Positions 51,774 to 59,382 of a stretch of DNA of 64,000 bases are shown in pieces (within the stretch, counting starts at the first letter, position 1; every line of letters starts with the position of its first letter). The notes under the pieces are model-generated. The model did not search any database. It saw nothing but the letters and a program-made list of their open reading frames with translations, and was not told the origin of the DNA. The DNA comes from Variovorax sp. Sphag1AA (lineage in GTDB: Bacteria; Pseudomonadota; Gammaproteobacteria; Burkholderiales; Burkholderiaceae_C). Both the position numbers and the translations under genes were made by a program. The stretch lies in assembly GCF_014192575.1 (NCBI RefSeq), contig NZ_JACHYC010000001.1, positions 372,001 through 436,000 on the forward strand, read 5' to 3'.

Positions 51774-52826
51774 ATGATTTCCCGTCTTCTTTCCAACGAC
51801 ATGCCGCGCAACCGCGTGCTCGCGGTGCTGCTGCTCGCAGTCGTGCTGGGACTGGCCTTCGCGCCGTTCATCTTCCCGGGTGTCAAGGCGCTCAGCGTGG
51901 CGGCCAAGGTGCTGGTCTTCATCGTGCTGGTCGCGAGCTTCGACCTTCTGCTGGGCTACACGGGCATCGTGAGCTTCGCGCAGACGATGTTCTTCGGCAT
52001 CGGCGCGTATGGCATCGCGATCTCGGCAACGCGCCTCGGTTCGGGGTGGGGCGCCTTGCTGCTCGGCCTGGGTGCGGCGCTCGTGATCTCGCTGGTGCTG
52101 TCGCTGGCGATTGGCCTGTTCTCGCTGCGGGTGCGCGCGATCTTTTTCGCGATGATCACGCTCGCGGTGGCGTCGGCCTTTCAGACGCTGGCGTCTCAGC
52201 TGTCTGATTTCACCGGCGGCGAGGATGGCCTGACCTTCAAGCTGCCCGAGCTGATCTCGCCGAGCTTCGAGTTCGCGGAGGAGCCATTTTTCGGCGTCTC
52301 ACTCGACGGCCGGCTCCTTTGCTACTACATGCTCTTCGTGCTCGCGGTGGTGCTGGTGCTGGCATTGCTGCGCATCGTGAACTCGCCGTTCGGCCGCGTG
52401 CTGCAGGCCATTCGCGAAAACGAGTTTCGTGCGGAGGCGATCGGCTATCGCGTGGTGGTGTATCGCACGACCGCGTCGGTGCTCTCGGCACTGTTCGCGA
52501 CGTTGGCTGGCGCCATGCTCGCGATCTGGCTTCGCTACAACGGGCCGGATACCTCGCTGAGCTTCGAAATCATGATCGACGTGCTGCTGATCGTGGTCAT
52601 CGGCGGCATGGGCACCATCTACGGCGCGGTGATCGGCAGCGTGATCTTCGTGATCGCGCAGAGCTATCTGCAAGACCTGTTGCGCCTCGGCAGCGAAGCC
52701 GTGAGTGGTGTCTCGTGGCTGTCGGCGCTCCTGTCGCCGGATCGCTGGTTGCTATGGCTTGGGGTGCTCTTTGTGCTCTCCGTTTACTACTTCCCAACGG
52801 GCATCGTCGGCCGGCTGCGCAAATGA
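51774..52826 (+). CDS. livM: Branched-chain-type ABC transporter permease (LivM-like)
   Basis: The 350-residue permease starts 13 bp after livH behind AAAGGACGA. LivM features are LVASFDLLLGYTGIVSFAQT near residue 48, FGRVLQAIRENEFRAEAIGY (coupling loop, about 205) and IGGMGTIYGAVIGSVIF (about 280). About ten TM helices are predicted. Its stop overlaps the hydrolase start. Confidence 0.93.
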   Translation: MISRLLSNDMPRNRVLAVLLLAVVLGLAFAPFIFPGVKALSVAAKVLVFIVLVASFDLLLGYTGIVSFAQTMFFGIGAYGIAISATRLGSGWGALLLGLGAALVISLVLSLAIGLFSLRVRAIFFAMITLAVASAFQTLASQLSDFTGGEDGLTFKLPELISPSFEFAEEPFFGVSLDGRLLCYYMLFVLAVVLVLALLRIVNSPFGRVLQAIRENEFRAEAIGYRVVVYRTTASVLSALFATLAGAMLAIWLRYNGPDTSLSFEIMIDVLLIVVIGGMGTIYGAVIGSVIFVIAQSYLQDLLRLGSEAVSGVSWLSALLSPDRWLLWLGVLFVLSVYYFPTGIVGRLRK

Positions 52827-53719
52827 ACACGAAGGCGATTGAAATGAACACACCGACTTCCAACTACGCGCAGCTCGCGGGCTACGAGATCCACTGGACG
52901 GATTGGGGCCGCGTCGGCGATCCCGTCGTCATCGCCTGGCATGGCCTTGCGCGCACCTGCCGCGACATGGACGAGCTGGCTGCCCACTTCGCGGAGCGCG
53001 GCTTCCGCGTGATCTGCCCCGACACCATCGGCCGCGGCCTGAGCCAGTGGAGCAGGGCGCCCGATGACGAATACAAGCTGTCGTTCTACGCCAGGCTCGC
53101 ATCGGCCTTGTGCGACGAACTGAATCTGACGCGCGTGCATTGGGTCGGCACGTCGATGGGCGGCGCCATCGGAATGGTCTGCGCCGGCGGGCTGGTCGAA
53201 CCAGCGATGAAGCAGCGCATCGCGAGCCTGGTGTTGAACGACAACGCACCTCAGCTTGCGTCGGAAGCCGTCGCGCGCATCCGTGCCTACGCGGGCCAGC
53301 CGCCGGCCTTCGATACGGTTGTCGAGCTCGAAGCCTTCTTCCGCACCGTCTACAAGCCCTATGGCTGGCTGAGCGATGCACAGTGGCGGCGGCTGACCGA
53401 GACGTCCACCCGACGCCTGCCCGATGGCCGCGTGACGCCGCACTACGACCCGATGATGGTGCGCCAGTTCATCTCGCACCCCGAGGACTATGTGCTGTGG
53501 TCGCACTACGACGCGATCGAGGCGCCGGTGCTGTGCCTTCGCGGCGTGGACTCCGACCTCGTGCTGCGCGACACGCTGGATGAAATGCGCCGCCGCGGTC
53601 CCGGCGACAAGCGGCGCCTGCAGATCATCGAAGTGCCCGGCTGCGGACACGCGCCCGCGTTGAACGTGCCGGAGCAGCTGGACCCCATCGAGGCCTTTGT
53701 GCGCAGGGCCGGCGCCTGA
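52823..53719 (+). CDS. Alpha/beta-hydrolase, candidate intracellular oligomer esterase
   Basis: The 298-residue cytoplasmic hydrolase starts at ATG 52823, overlapping the livM stop; ATG 52844 is an alternative. The fold is clear: oxyanion-hole region VIAWHGLARTCRDMDE, nucleophile elbow VGTSMGGAIGM (Ser about 111), acid in LRGVDSDLVL and catalytic His in GCGHAPALN (about 278). It is the last enzyme of the transporter operon. With a secreted PHB depolymerase and an importer ahead of it, cleavage of imported hydroxybutyrate oligomers is a coherent but unproven role. Confidence 0.88.
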   Translation: MNTKAIEMNTPTSNYAQLAGYEIHWTDWGRVGDPVVIAWHGLARTCRDMDELAAHFAERGFRVICPDTIGRGLSQWSRAPDDEYKLSFYARLASALCDELNLTRVHWVGTSMGGAIGMVCAGGLVEPAMKQRIASLVLNDNAPQLASEAVARIRAYAGQPPAFDTVVELEAFFRTVYKPYGWLSDAQWRRLTETSTRRLPDGRVTPHYDPMMVRQFISHPEDYVLWSHYDAIEAPVLCLRGVDSDLVLRDTLDEMRRRGPGDKRRLQIIEVPGCGHAPALNVPEQLDPIEAFVRRAGA

Positions 53720-53768
53720 TCCGTGGCGGTCGCACAATCGGGCGGCCACTACAACACGGAGTCAATTC

Positions 53769-54275
53769 ATGGCGCTCTCGTTCTACGACATTTCCGTCCC
53801 GGTGTTCACCCGCGGACTGGGCCAGCTTTCATACATCCTCGACAAAGGCCTCGCGCATGCGAAGGAAGCGGGCATCGATCCTTCGCAACTCGTCAACGCG
53901 CGCCTGGCGCCGGACATGTTCACGCTTGCGGGGCAAATCCAGAGCGCGAGCGATGCATCGAAGTTCGGTGTCGCGCGTATTGCAGGCGTCACCGGGCCGA
54001 GCTTTCCCGATACCGAGGCGACCTATGAGGAACTGCAGGCGCGCGTCGCGAAGACCATCGACTACCTGGGCACCGTGGACCGCGCATTGATCGACGACCA
54101 CGAGGATCGCGAGGTGATCATGAAGGTCCGCGGCAACGAGCTGAAGTTCACGGCGCAGCGCTACCTGCTGCAGTTCGCGTTCCCGAACTTCTTCTTCCAC
54201 ATCACGACCGCCTACGACATCCTGCGGCACAGCGGCGTGCCGCTCGGCAAGCTCGACTACCTCGGGCGCTACTGA
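53769..54275 (+). CDS. DUF1993 family protein
   Basis: The 168-residue protein begins MALSFYDISVPVFTRGLGQL and contains LAPDMFTLAGQIQSASDASK and FFFHITTAYDILRHSGVPLG. This pattern is typical of DUF1993, a DinB-like four-helix bundle with a possible metal site (His near residue 151). Function is unknown. It lies 49 bp after the hydrolase with its own ACGGAG ribosome binding site, and ends flush against the convergent hemH. Confidence 0.88.
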   Translation: MALSFYDISVPVFTRGLGQLSYILDKGLAHAKEAGIDPSQLVNARLAPDMFTLAGQIQSASDASKFGVARIAGVTGPSFPDTEATYEELQARVAKTIDYLGTVDRALIDDHEDREVIMKVRGNELKFTAQRYLLQFAFPNFFFHITTAYDILRHSGVPLGKLDYLGRY

Positions 54276-55319
54276 CTATTGCGCTCTCGCCCGCGCGTCG
54301 GTCGGCCAGCCGGAGAGGTGGCGCTCCGCGATGCCAGCGAGCGCGGTGATCCAGTCGTGACTGTCGTTGAGGCAGGGGATGTAGGTGAACTCCTTGCCTC
54401 CCGCGTGCAGGAAGGCCTCGCGGCCTTCCATCGCGATTTCCTCCAGTGTTTCGAGGCAGTCGGCGGGGAAGCCGGGGCACATCACGTCGACGCGCTTGAT
54501 GCCCTTGGCGCCGAGTTCACGCAGCGTGGGCTCGGTGTAGGGCTCGAGCCACTTCGCGCGGCCGAAGCGTGACTGGAAGGTCACGCGGTACTGGTCGGGC
54601 GTGAGTTGCAGGCGTTCTGCCAGCAGGCGCGCGGTGACCACGCATTGCGCGTGGTACGGGTCGCCCAGCCGGATGTTGCGTGCCGGAATGCCATGGAAGC
54701 TCATGACGAGTTGATCGGGCCTGCCGTTCTGCTGCCAGTGCCGCACGACGCTGCGCGCGAGCGCATCGATGTAGCCCGTGTCGTCGTGGTAGTCGTTGAC
54801 GAAGCGGAATTCCGGCACGCGGCGCACGCGTGCGCTCCAGGCGTTGACCTCGTCGATCACGCTGGCCGTTGTGGTTGCGGAGTACTGCGGATAGGCCTGT
54901 AGCACCAGCACACGCGTGACGCCTTCCGCCTTGAGCTCGTCGAGCCGGCTCGCGATGGAGGGCTGGCCGTATCGCATCGCGTCGCGGACGGTCAGGCGAT
55001 GGCCGCGTTCGCCTAGCCAACCCCGCAGCAGGGTGGCCTGCTTCTGCGTCCACACCTTGAGCGGTGAACCCTCGGGCATCCAGATGCTCGCGTACTTGGC
55101 GGCTGACTTCGCGGGCCGGGTTCGCAGGATGATGCCGTGCAGGATCGGCATCCACGCCGCCTTCGGAATCTCGACCACGCGCGGATCGGAGAGGAATTCG
55201 GCGAGGTAGGGCCGGACGGCCTTCGCCGTCGGTTCATCGGGCGAGCCCAGGTTGCACCAGAGCACGGCGGTGCGCCCTGGGGCCATGTCGGCAGCGGGCG
55301 GTTCTTGTCGGAAAGGCAT
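54276..55319 (-). CDS. hemH: Ferrochelatase
   Basis: The 347-residue enzyme inserts ferrous iron into protoporphyrin IX, the last step of heme synthesis. Family marks are LWCNLGSPDEPTAKAVRPYL at the N-terminus, MSFHGIPARNIRLGDPYHAQ (catalytic His about 210) and VMCPGFPADCLETLEEIAME (conserved Glu residues). Length matches proteobacterial HemH. It is monocistronic and divergent from the HAD gene, with only 15 bp between starts. Confidence 0.95.
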   Translation of the reverse strand: MPFRQEPPAADMAPGRTAVLWCNLGSPDEPTAKAVRPYLAEFLSDPRVVEIPKAAWMPILHGIILRTRPAKSAAKYASIWMPEGSPLKVWTQKQATLLRGWLGERGHRLTVRDAMRYGQPSIASRLDELKAEGVTRVLVLQAYPQYSATTTASVIDEVNAWSARVRRVPEFRFVNDYHDDTGYIDALARSVVRHWQQNGRPDQLVMSFHGIPARNIRLGDPYHAQCVVTARLLAERLQLTPDQYRVTFQSRFGRAKWLEPYTEPTLRELGAKGIKRVDVMCPGFPADCLETLEEIAMEGREAFLHAGGKEFTYIPCLNDSHDWITALAGIAERHLSGWPTDARARAQ

Positions 55320-55334
55320 GCGATATTCTCGGCC

Positions 55335-56066
55335 ATGGCTCTCGCGACCCCTGATTCATTGACCCTCGACGTGAAGCGCATCGCCGCGATCTCGCTCGAT
55401 CTGGACGACACCCTCTGGCCGATCTGGCCCACCATCGAGCGCGCCGAGCGCGTCCTGCATGCATGGCTGGTGCGCGAGGCACCGAAGACTGCGAATCTGC
55501 TGGTCACGCCCGGTGTGCTGCGCGAGTTGCGCGAAGCCACCGAGAAGGAGCGCTCCGATCTCGCGCATGACCTGAGCGCGCTGCGCCGCGAATCGATCCG
55601 CGCCGCATTGAGGCGCTCTGGCGAAGACCCTGCGCTCGCCGATCCCGCCTTCGACGTCTTCTTCGCGGAGCGCCAGCGTGTGGAGCTCTACGACGATGTG
55701 CTCCCAGCGCTCAAGTGGCTCAGCGAGCGCTACCCGCTGGTGGCGGTTTCCAACGGCAATGCCGACGTCAACCGCACGGGCGTCGGACGCTGGTTCCGCA
55801 CTGCCTTCAACGCGCGCGAATTCGGCAGCGGCAAGCCGCATGCGCCGATCTTCCGGGCTGCGGCGGCATCAGTCGGGCTGCTGCCCAAGGATGTGCTGCA
55901 TGTCGGCGACGATGCGGCGCTCGACGTGGTCGGTGCGCTCGGCGCCGGCATGCAGGCCGCATGGTTGGTCCGCGACGAGCGCCCATGGGAACACGAAGCG
56001 CGCCCGCAACTCATCGTGCCCAATCTGCACGCGCTCTGTGTGGCGCTGGAAGCGGGCGGCGCCTGA
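55335..56066 (+). CDS. HAD-superfamily hydrolase
   Basis: The 243-residue protein starts at ATG 55335; the frame upstream lies inside hemH. HAD motifs are I SLDLDDTLW (Asp24/26 region), II AVSNGNAD, III the Lys in GSGKPHAPIF, and IV HVGDDAALDVVGA. A helical cap lies between motifs I and II. It resembles phosphatases acting on small phosphoesters; the exact substrate is unknown. It ends 3 bp before the convergent amyloid-like operon. Confidence 0.9.
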   Translation: MALATPDSLTLDVKRIAAISLDLDDTLWPIWPTIERAERVLHAWLVREAPKTANLLVTPGVLRELREATEKERSDLAHDLSALRRESIRAALRRSGEDPALADPAFDVFFAERQRVELYDDVLPALKWLSERYPLVAVSNGNADVNRTGVGRWFRTAFNAREFGSGKPHAPIFRAAAASVGLLPKDVLHVGDDAALDVVGALGAGMQAAWLVRDERPWEHEARPQLIVPNLHALCVALEAGGA

Positions 56067-56069
56067 TCG

Positions 56070-56612
56070 TCACCGCGAACCGATGGCCGCGGCAATGCTG
56101 TCGTTCATCGTCGAGAGGATGTTGAGGCTCCTGACCATCCCCGCCGAGTTGCTCGACGCGTTGATGATCGTCTGATTGACGATGGTCTGGTTGTTCAGCG
56201 AGTTCTGGATCACGGTGCCGTAGTTCGAACCGCCGCCTTGCGCCTGAACGGTGTTGCCGGGCCCGTTCTGGACGAGATTCATGCTCGCGAGCTGCTTGTC
56301 GAGCTGCGCTGCCTGCACCGGCGTCAGGTCGGAGATGCGGCCGAAGTCGAGCGTCGTCTGCGTCACGAGGTCGCCGTTGATGTAGACCGCGCGCGTGATG
56401 CCGAAGCTCACCATCAGCCCGGTGCCAGCCGGATCGAATCCGCCGCGCATTCCGTCGAGGTCATGGTTGCTCGCCGCGATCCAGACTTCTTCCGTTCGTT
56501 GCGGCTGCTCGGATTCCGGGTCGTCCGCTCGCGCTGGCGACAGCACGCTTCCCACCAACAGCGCATAAAGCCCGATGACGAGATGGATAAAGGGGAAGCG
56601 GCGGGCGGCCAT
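56070..56612 (-). CDS. Exported Asn/Gln-rich protein with L-x2-M-R-G-G motif
   Basis: The 180-residue protein has a signal peptide (hydrophobic residues 7-27, cleavage near PARA). At residues 52-59 it reads LDGMRGGF, a double-glycine-like site, followed by a short beta region (GLMVSFGITRAVYINGDLV). The C-terminal part is Asn/Gln-rich: GNTVQAQGGGSNYGTVIQNS, then NNQTIVNQTIINA, which resembles the tails of the other two exported proteins of the operon. It starts within the C39 peptidase stop (TGATG), so the two are coupled. I read it as a candidate substrate or minor subunit; no named family is claimed. Confidence 0.75.
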   Translation of the reverse strand: MAARRFPFIHLVIGLYALLVGSVLSPARADDPESEQPQRTEEVWIAASNHDLDGMRGGFDPAGTGLMVSFGITRAVYINGDLVTQTTLDFGRISDLTPVQAAQLDKQLASMNLVQNGPGNTVQAQGGGSNYGTVIQNSLNNQTIVNQTIINASSNSAGMVRSLNILSTMNDSIAAAIGSR

Positions 56613-57304
56613 CAGAAGTCTCCCGGTCCCAGCTTGGGCAGCGTGAGCATGTCCATGCCCTCGCGCGAGATGCCCTGGGCAAGCGGACTATGCGGCGCGA
56701 CGCGCCAGTCGGCGGCGACGTTGAAGCGTGCGATGTCCATCCGGTTGTGGATCACGAAGAGCAGGCCGTTCTGCCATTTTTCGTCGAACTCCTTGCGCGA
56801 CATGGCGCGCGTGCCCTGCGCCGGATCGCCGATGAGTACGCGGCCCGGCTGCAGTCCCTTCACCACGACAAAGTGGTGATAGCCGTCGGAATTGATCAGC
56901 ACGATGGCCGGCACACGCGCCTGCGCGAGCTTTTCGAGCGGTTGCTCGAAGCCGTCGGCCTCGAAGCCCAGCGTCTTCAGGTAGCGCTTCATGTCGAGCA
57001 GCGAGAAGCCTTCCTGCTGGATCTTGGCCTGATCGCCGTTCTCGTACATCCAGACGAACACCTGCTGCTCGGTGACCGGGTAGTTGAAGTGGTGCGTGAG
57101 CAGCGTGGCGACCGCGGCCGAGCCGCAACTGAAGTCGTACTTCTGGATGAGCGTGCGTGCCTGGCGTTGCTTCTTCAGGCTCGTCACGGGTATGTTGAAG
57201 TCGCCCATACCCATGGATGGCATATAGGCCCGCTCCTTTTCTTCCTGGGCGGGCGCTGCAGTGGCCACGGCCAGCAGTGCGAGGGAGAGCAGCATGCCGC
57301 GCAT
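56612..57304 (-). CDS. Periplasmic C39-family cysteine peptidase (FapD-like)
   Basis: The 230-residue protein has a signal peptide (cleavage near APAQ, residue 20) and a single C39 peptidase domain. The catalytic Cys60 lies in KYDFSCGSAAVATLL, the His in SDGYHHFVVVKG (His144) and the Asp in VLIGDPAQG (Asp160), all in the expected order. No ABC transporter is fused, unlike bacteriocin exporters. Stand-alone exported C39 peptidases are known from Fap amyloid loci (FapD). The two neighbouring exported proteins carry R-G-G motifs that would suit its double-glycine specificity. Confidence 0.9.
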   Translation of the reverse strand: MRGMLLSLALLAVATAAPAQEEKERAYMPSMGMGDFNIPVTSLKKQRQARTLIQKYDFSCGSAAVATLLTHHFNYPVTEQQVFVWMYENGDQAKIQQEGFSLLDMKRYLKTLGFEADGFEQPLEKLAQARVPAIVLINSDGYHHFVVVKGLQPGRVLIGDPAQGTRAMSRKEFDEKWQNGLLFVIHNRMDIARFNVAADWRVAPHSPLAQGISREGMDMLTLPKLGPGDF

Positions 57305-57314
57305 GTCTGTCTCC

Positions 57315-57686
57315 TCAGTTCATCTGCACGTGGACGATCACTGCGTTCTGGATCAGTACGTTCGCGCCAGAATTCTGGATCACGACCGGCAGCCCGCTCA
57401 TGTTGGCGAACGAGCCCGAACTGATGGTGTTGTCCCCTGTGTCGACATTGCGGGCCGAATTCCCGGTCGTCGTGCCGTTCAGGGTCATGTCGTTGCGGAC
57501 CACTTCGGCTCCGCCCCGATAGCTTGCCAGCTTGTCCGAATCGACCGGCATGGCGACGAACGCCACGGCCTCATCGGTTTTCGCCGTCGTATCGCTGCCT
57601 GGCGGGGCGTTTTGCGCCGCGGCCGCAACAGGCAACAGCATCCCCAGGGCCATGCATGCGGTCCCTAGGAGCGTGGTGGATTTCAT
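57315..57686 (-). CDS. Small exported protein with L-x2-Y-R-G-G motif and amyloid-like tail
   Basis: The 123-residue protein has a signal peptide (cleavage near AAAAQ, residue 25). Residues 53-59 read LASYRGG, nearly the same position as LDGMRGG in the gene at 56070. The rest is Asn/Thr/Ser-rich (MTLNGTTTGNSARNVDTGDN) and ends in VVIQNSGANVLIQNAVIVHV. That C-terminal block (QNSG-x3-L-x-Q-x-A-V-x-V) recurs at the end of the giant Gly-rich protein encoded upstream. It probably is a minor fibre subunit or nucleator. It lies 10 bp before the peptidase gene. Confidence 0.8.
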   Translation of the reverse strand: MKSTTLLGTACMALGMLLPVAAAAQNAPPGSDTTAKTDEAVAFVAMPVDSDKLASYRGGAEVVRNDMTLNGTTTGNSARNVDTGDNTISSGSFANMSGLPVVIQNSGANVLIQNAVIVHVQMN

Positions 57687-57783
57687 GGCGTCTCCCTATG
57701 ACCTGCCGTGAAAGAGGAGCCGGCGGGCGCCGCACAGCCTGACTGCATCAGGCCGCGCGACACTCACCGGGCTTCGCTATCGA

Positions 57784-59382
57784 TCAGTGAACGGTCAGGT
57801 TGGCCTGGACGGTCACAGCCTGCTGAACCAGCGACGACAAGCCGCTGTTCTGGTTCATGATCACCACGCCGGCGGCCGATTGAGCGGCGTTGCCCATCGT
57901 GTTGGACATGTTGAACGTGCCGGCGTTGACGGACACCGTGCCGCCTGCGCCACCCGTGCCACCGTTGCCGGTGCCGCCGGTGCCGCCATTGGCCGTCTGG
58001 GTTCCGCCGCTGCCCGCGCCGCCTGCGCCGCCCGTGCCGCTGCCACCGCTTCCGCCCGCTCCAGCGGTGTTGTTCCCGTTGCTGTCGCTGCCGGCCGTGT
58101 TGCCGGCATTCGTGCTCGAGCCGCCTGCACCGCCGGTGCCTGCGCCAGCCGTACGGGTTCCGCCGGACGTGCTGGTCGCTGCGCCGCCGCCACCGCCTGC
58201 ACCGCCTGCACCGCCTGCGCCGGTAGCGCCGCTCGCGCCGCCTGCACCAGCCGTGCTGGTTCCGGTGCCCGCGCCGCCTGCGCCGCTCGCGCCGCCTGCG
58301 CCTGCCGTGGCCGTTCCGGTGCCAGCGCCGCCTGCGCCACTCGCGCCGCCTGCGCCTGCCGTGGCCGTTCCGGTGCCCGCACCGCCTGCGCCGCTCGCGC
58401 CGCCTGCACCTGCCGTGCCGCTGGCACCTCCGGCGCCACCTGTACCGCCCGCACCACCGGCGCCGCCCAATCCGCCGTTGCCGCCATTTCCGCCCGAACC
58501 AGCAGCGGTCGAGCCAGAACTGCCGCCACCGCCGCCGCCGCCGCTTCTGCCGCCCAGACCGGCTGACAGGCTGCCGCTGCTTCCGCCACGGCCGCTATCG
58601 CCGCCACCGGCACCTGCGAGGCTGCCACTGCTTCCGCCGCGGCCGCTGTCGCCGCCGCCGCCGGCTGCGAGGCTGCCACTGCTTCCGCCACGGCCGCTGT
58701 CGCCGCTGGAGCCGCCGCGTCCGCCGTCACCACCACTGGAGGAGGCCCGTCCGCTTTCGCTCGAGCCGTTGGCGCCGCCGCCCGTGCCGCGTCCGCCGTT
58801 GCCTGCATCACCGGAGTCGCCATTCGACATCGCGCCGCGGGTGATGGCGCCGTTGGAGGCGCTTCCGCCTGTTGCGCCGACTGCACCGTTGCCCACGGCA
58901 CCGTTACCACCGGTGCCCGAGCCACTGGCTTCGCCGCCCTTGCCGGTGCCACCGTGTCCGCCCCAACCCGTGCCGCCATTGGCCGAGCCGGAGTTCGCGG
59001 CGGTATTGCCGATACCGTAGATCCTGTTGTGCGACACGGAGCCATCGAGCTTGCTGATGGCGGTGACCTTCGTGTTGGAGAACGCATCCGTGAAGTTGTT
59101 GTTGCTCGACCCGTTGTTCAGGGCAGCGGAGCGTGCAGCATCGGCGTTGGCTTCACCTGTGTCGTTGTGGCTGTCCGTGCGATTGTTCGAACTGGTGTTC
59201 GTGCGCGAATTGTTGCTGCTGTTCGAACGCGAGTTGTTGCTGCTGTCCGTACTCGTGTTCGTGCTGGTGTTCGTGCCAGTCGCCGATGTCTGACGCGAAC
59301 TCTGGTCGGTGTCGCTCGCAAACACAGCGCCACTGAACCCGAAGGCAAGAGCTATGGCCGAAGCCAAGAGTGTCTTTTTCAT
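57784..59382 (-). CDS. Giant Gly/Asn/Ser-rich exported protein, putative fibre subunit
   Basis: The 532-residue product starts at ATG 59382 behind CTGGAGGG, with a signal peptide (cleavage near VFAS, residue 23). Residues 25-75 are Asn/Ser/Thr-rich repeats. A unique segment follows (NNFTDAFSNTKVTAISKLDG). Residues about 130-490 are almost entirely Gly, Ala, Ser and Thr, with tandem 17-residue (DSGRGGSSGSLAAGGGG-type) and 18-residue (GTATAGAGGASGAGGAGT-type) units. The C-terminus returns to Asn-rich sequence and ends VIMNQNSGLSSLVQQAVTVQ plus a few residues. The strand choice is clear: signal peptide, RBS and tail similarity to its neighbour all lie on minus. The plus strand reads an implausible Pro/Ala frame. 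Confidence 0.8.
   Translation of the reverse strand: MKKTLLASAIALAFGFSGAVFASDTDQSSRQTSATGTNTSTNTSTDSSNNSRSNSSNNSRTNTSSNNRTDSHNDTGEANADAARSAALNNGSSNNNFTDAFSNTKVTAISKLDGSVSHNRIYGIGNTAANSGSANGGTGWGGHGGTGKGGEASGSGTGGNGAVGNGAVGATGGSASNGAITRGAMSNGDSGDAGNGGRGTGGGANGSSESGRASSSGGDGGRGGSSGDSGRGGSSGSLAAGGGGDSGRGGSSGSLAGAGGGDSGRGGSSGSLSAGLGGRSGGGGGGGSSGSTAAGSGGNGGNGGLGGAGGAGGTGGAGGASGTAGAGGASGAGGAGTGTATAGAGGASGAGGAGTGTATAGAGGASGAGGAGTGTSTAGAGGASGATGAGGAGGAGGGGGAATSTSGGTRTAGAGTGGAGGSSTNAGNTAGSDSNGNNTAGAGGSGGSGTGGAGGAGSGGTQTANGGTGGTGNGGTGGAGGTVSVNAGTFNMSNTMGNAAQSAAGVVIMNQNSGLSSLVQQAVTVQANLTVH
58255..58720 (-). repeat. Tandem 54-bp and 51-bp coding repeats in the Gly-rich gene
   Basis: Three near-identical 54-bp units (about 58255-58416) encode the 18-residue GTATAGAGGASGAGGAGT-type repeat. 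Three 51-bp units (about 58560-58720) encode 17-residue repeats starting DSGRGGSSGSL. Differences between units are mostly single third-position changes, so copy number could vary by slippage or recombination. Boundaries are approximate. Confidence 0.75.

Noticed and set aside
57890..59020. Long plus-strand Pro/Ala frame opposite the Gly-rich gene
   Set aside because: Antisense of Gly-rich codons gives Pro/Ala automatically. It has no signal peptide, ribosome binding site or family similarity, whereas the minus strand has all of these.
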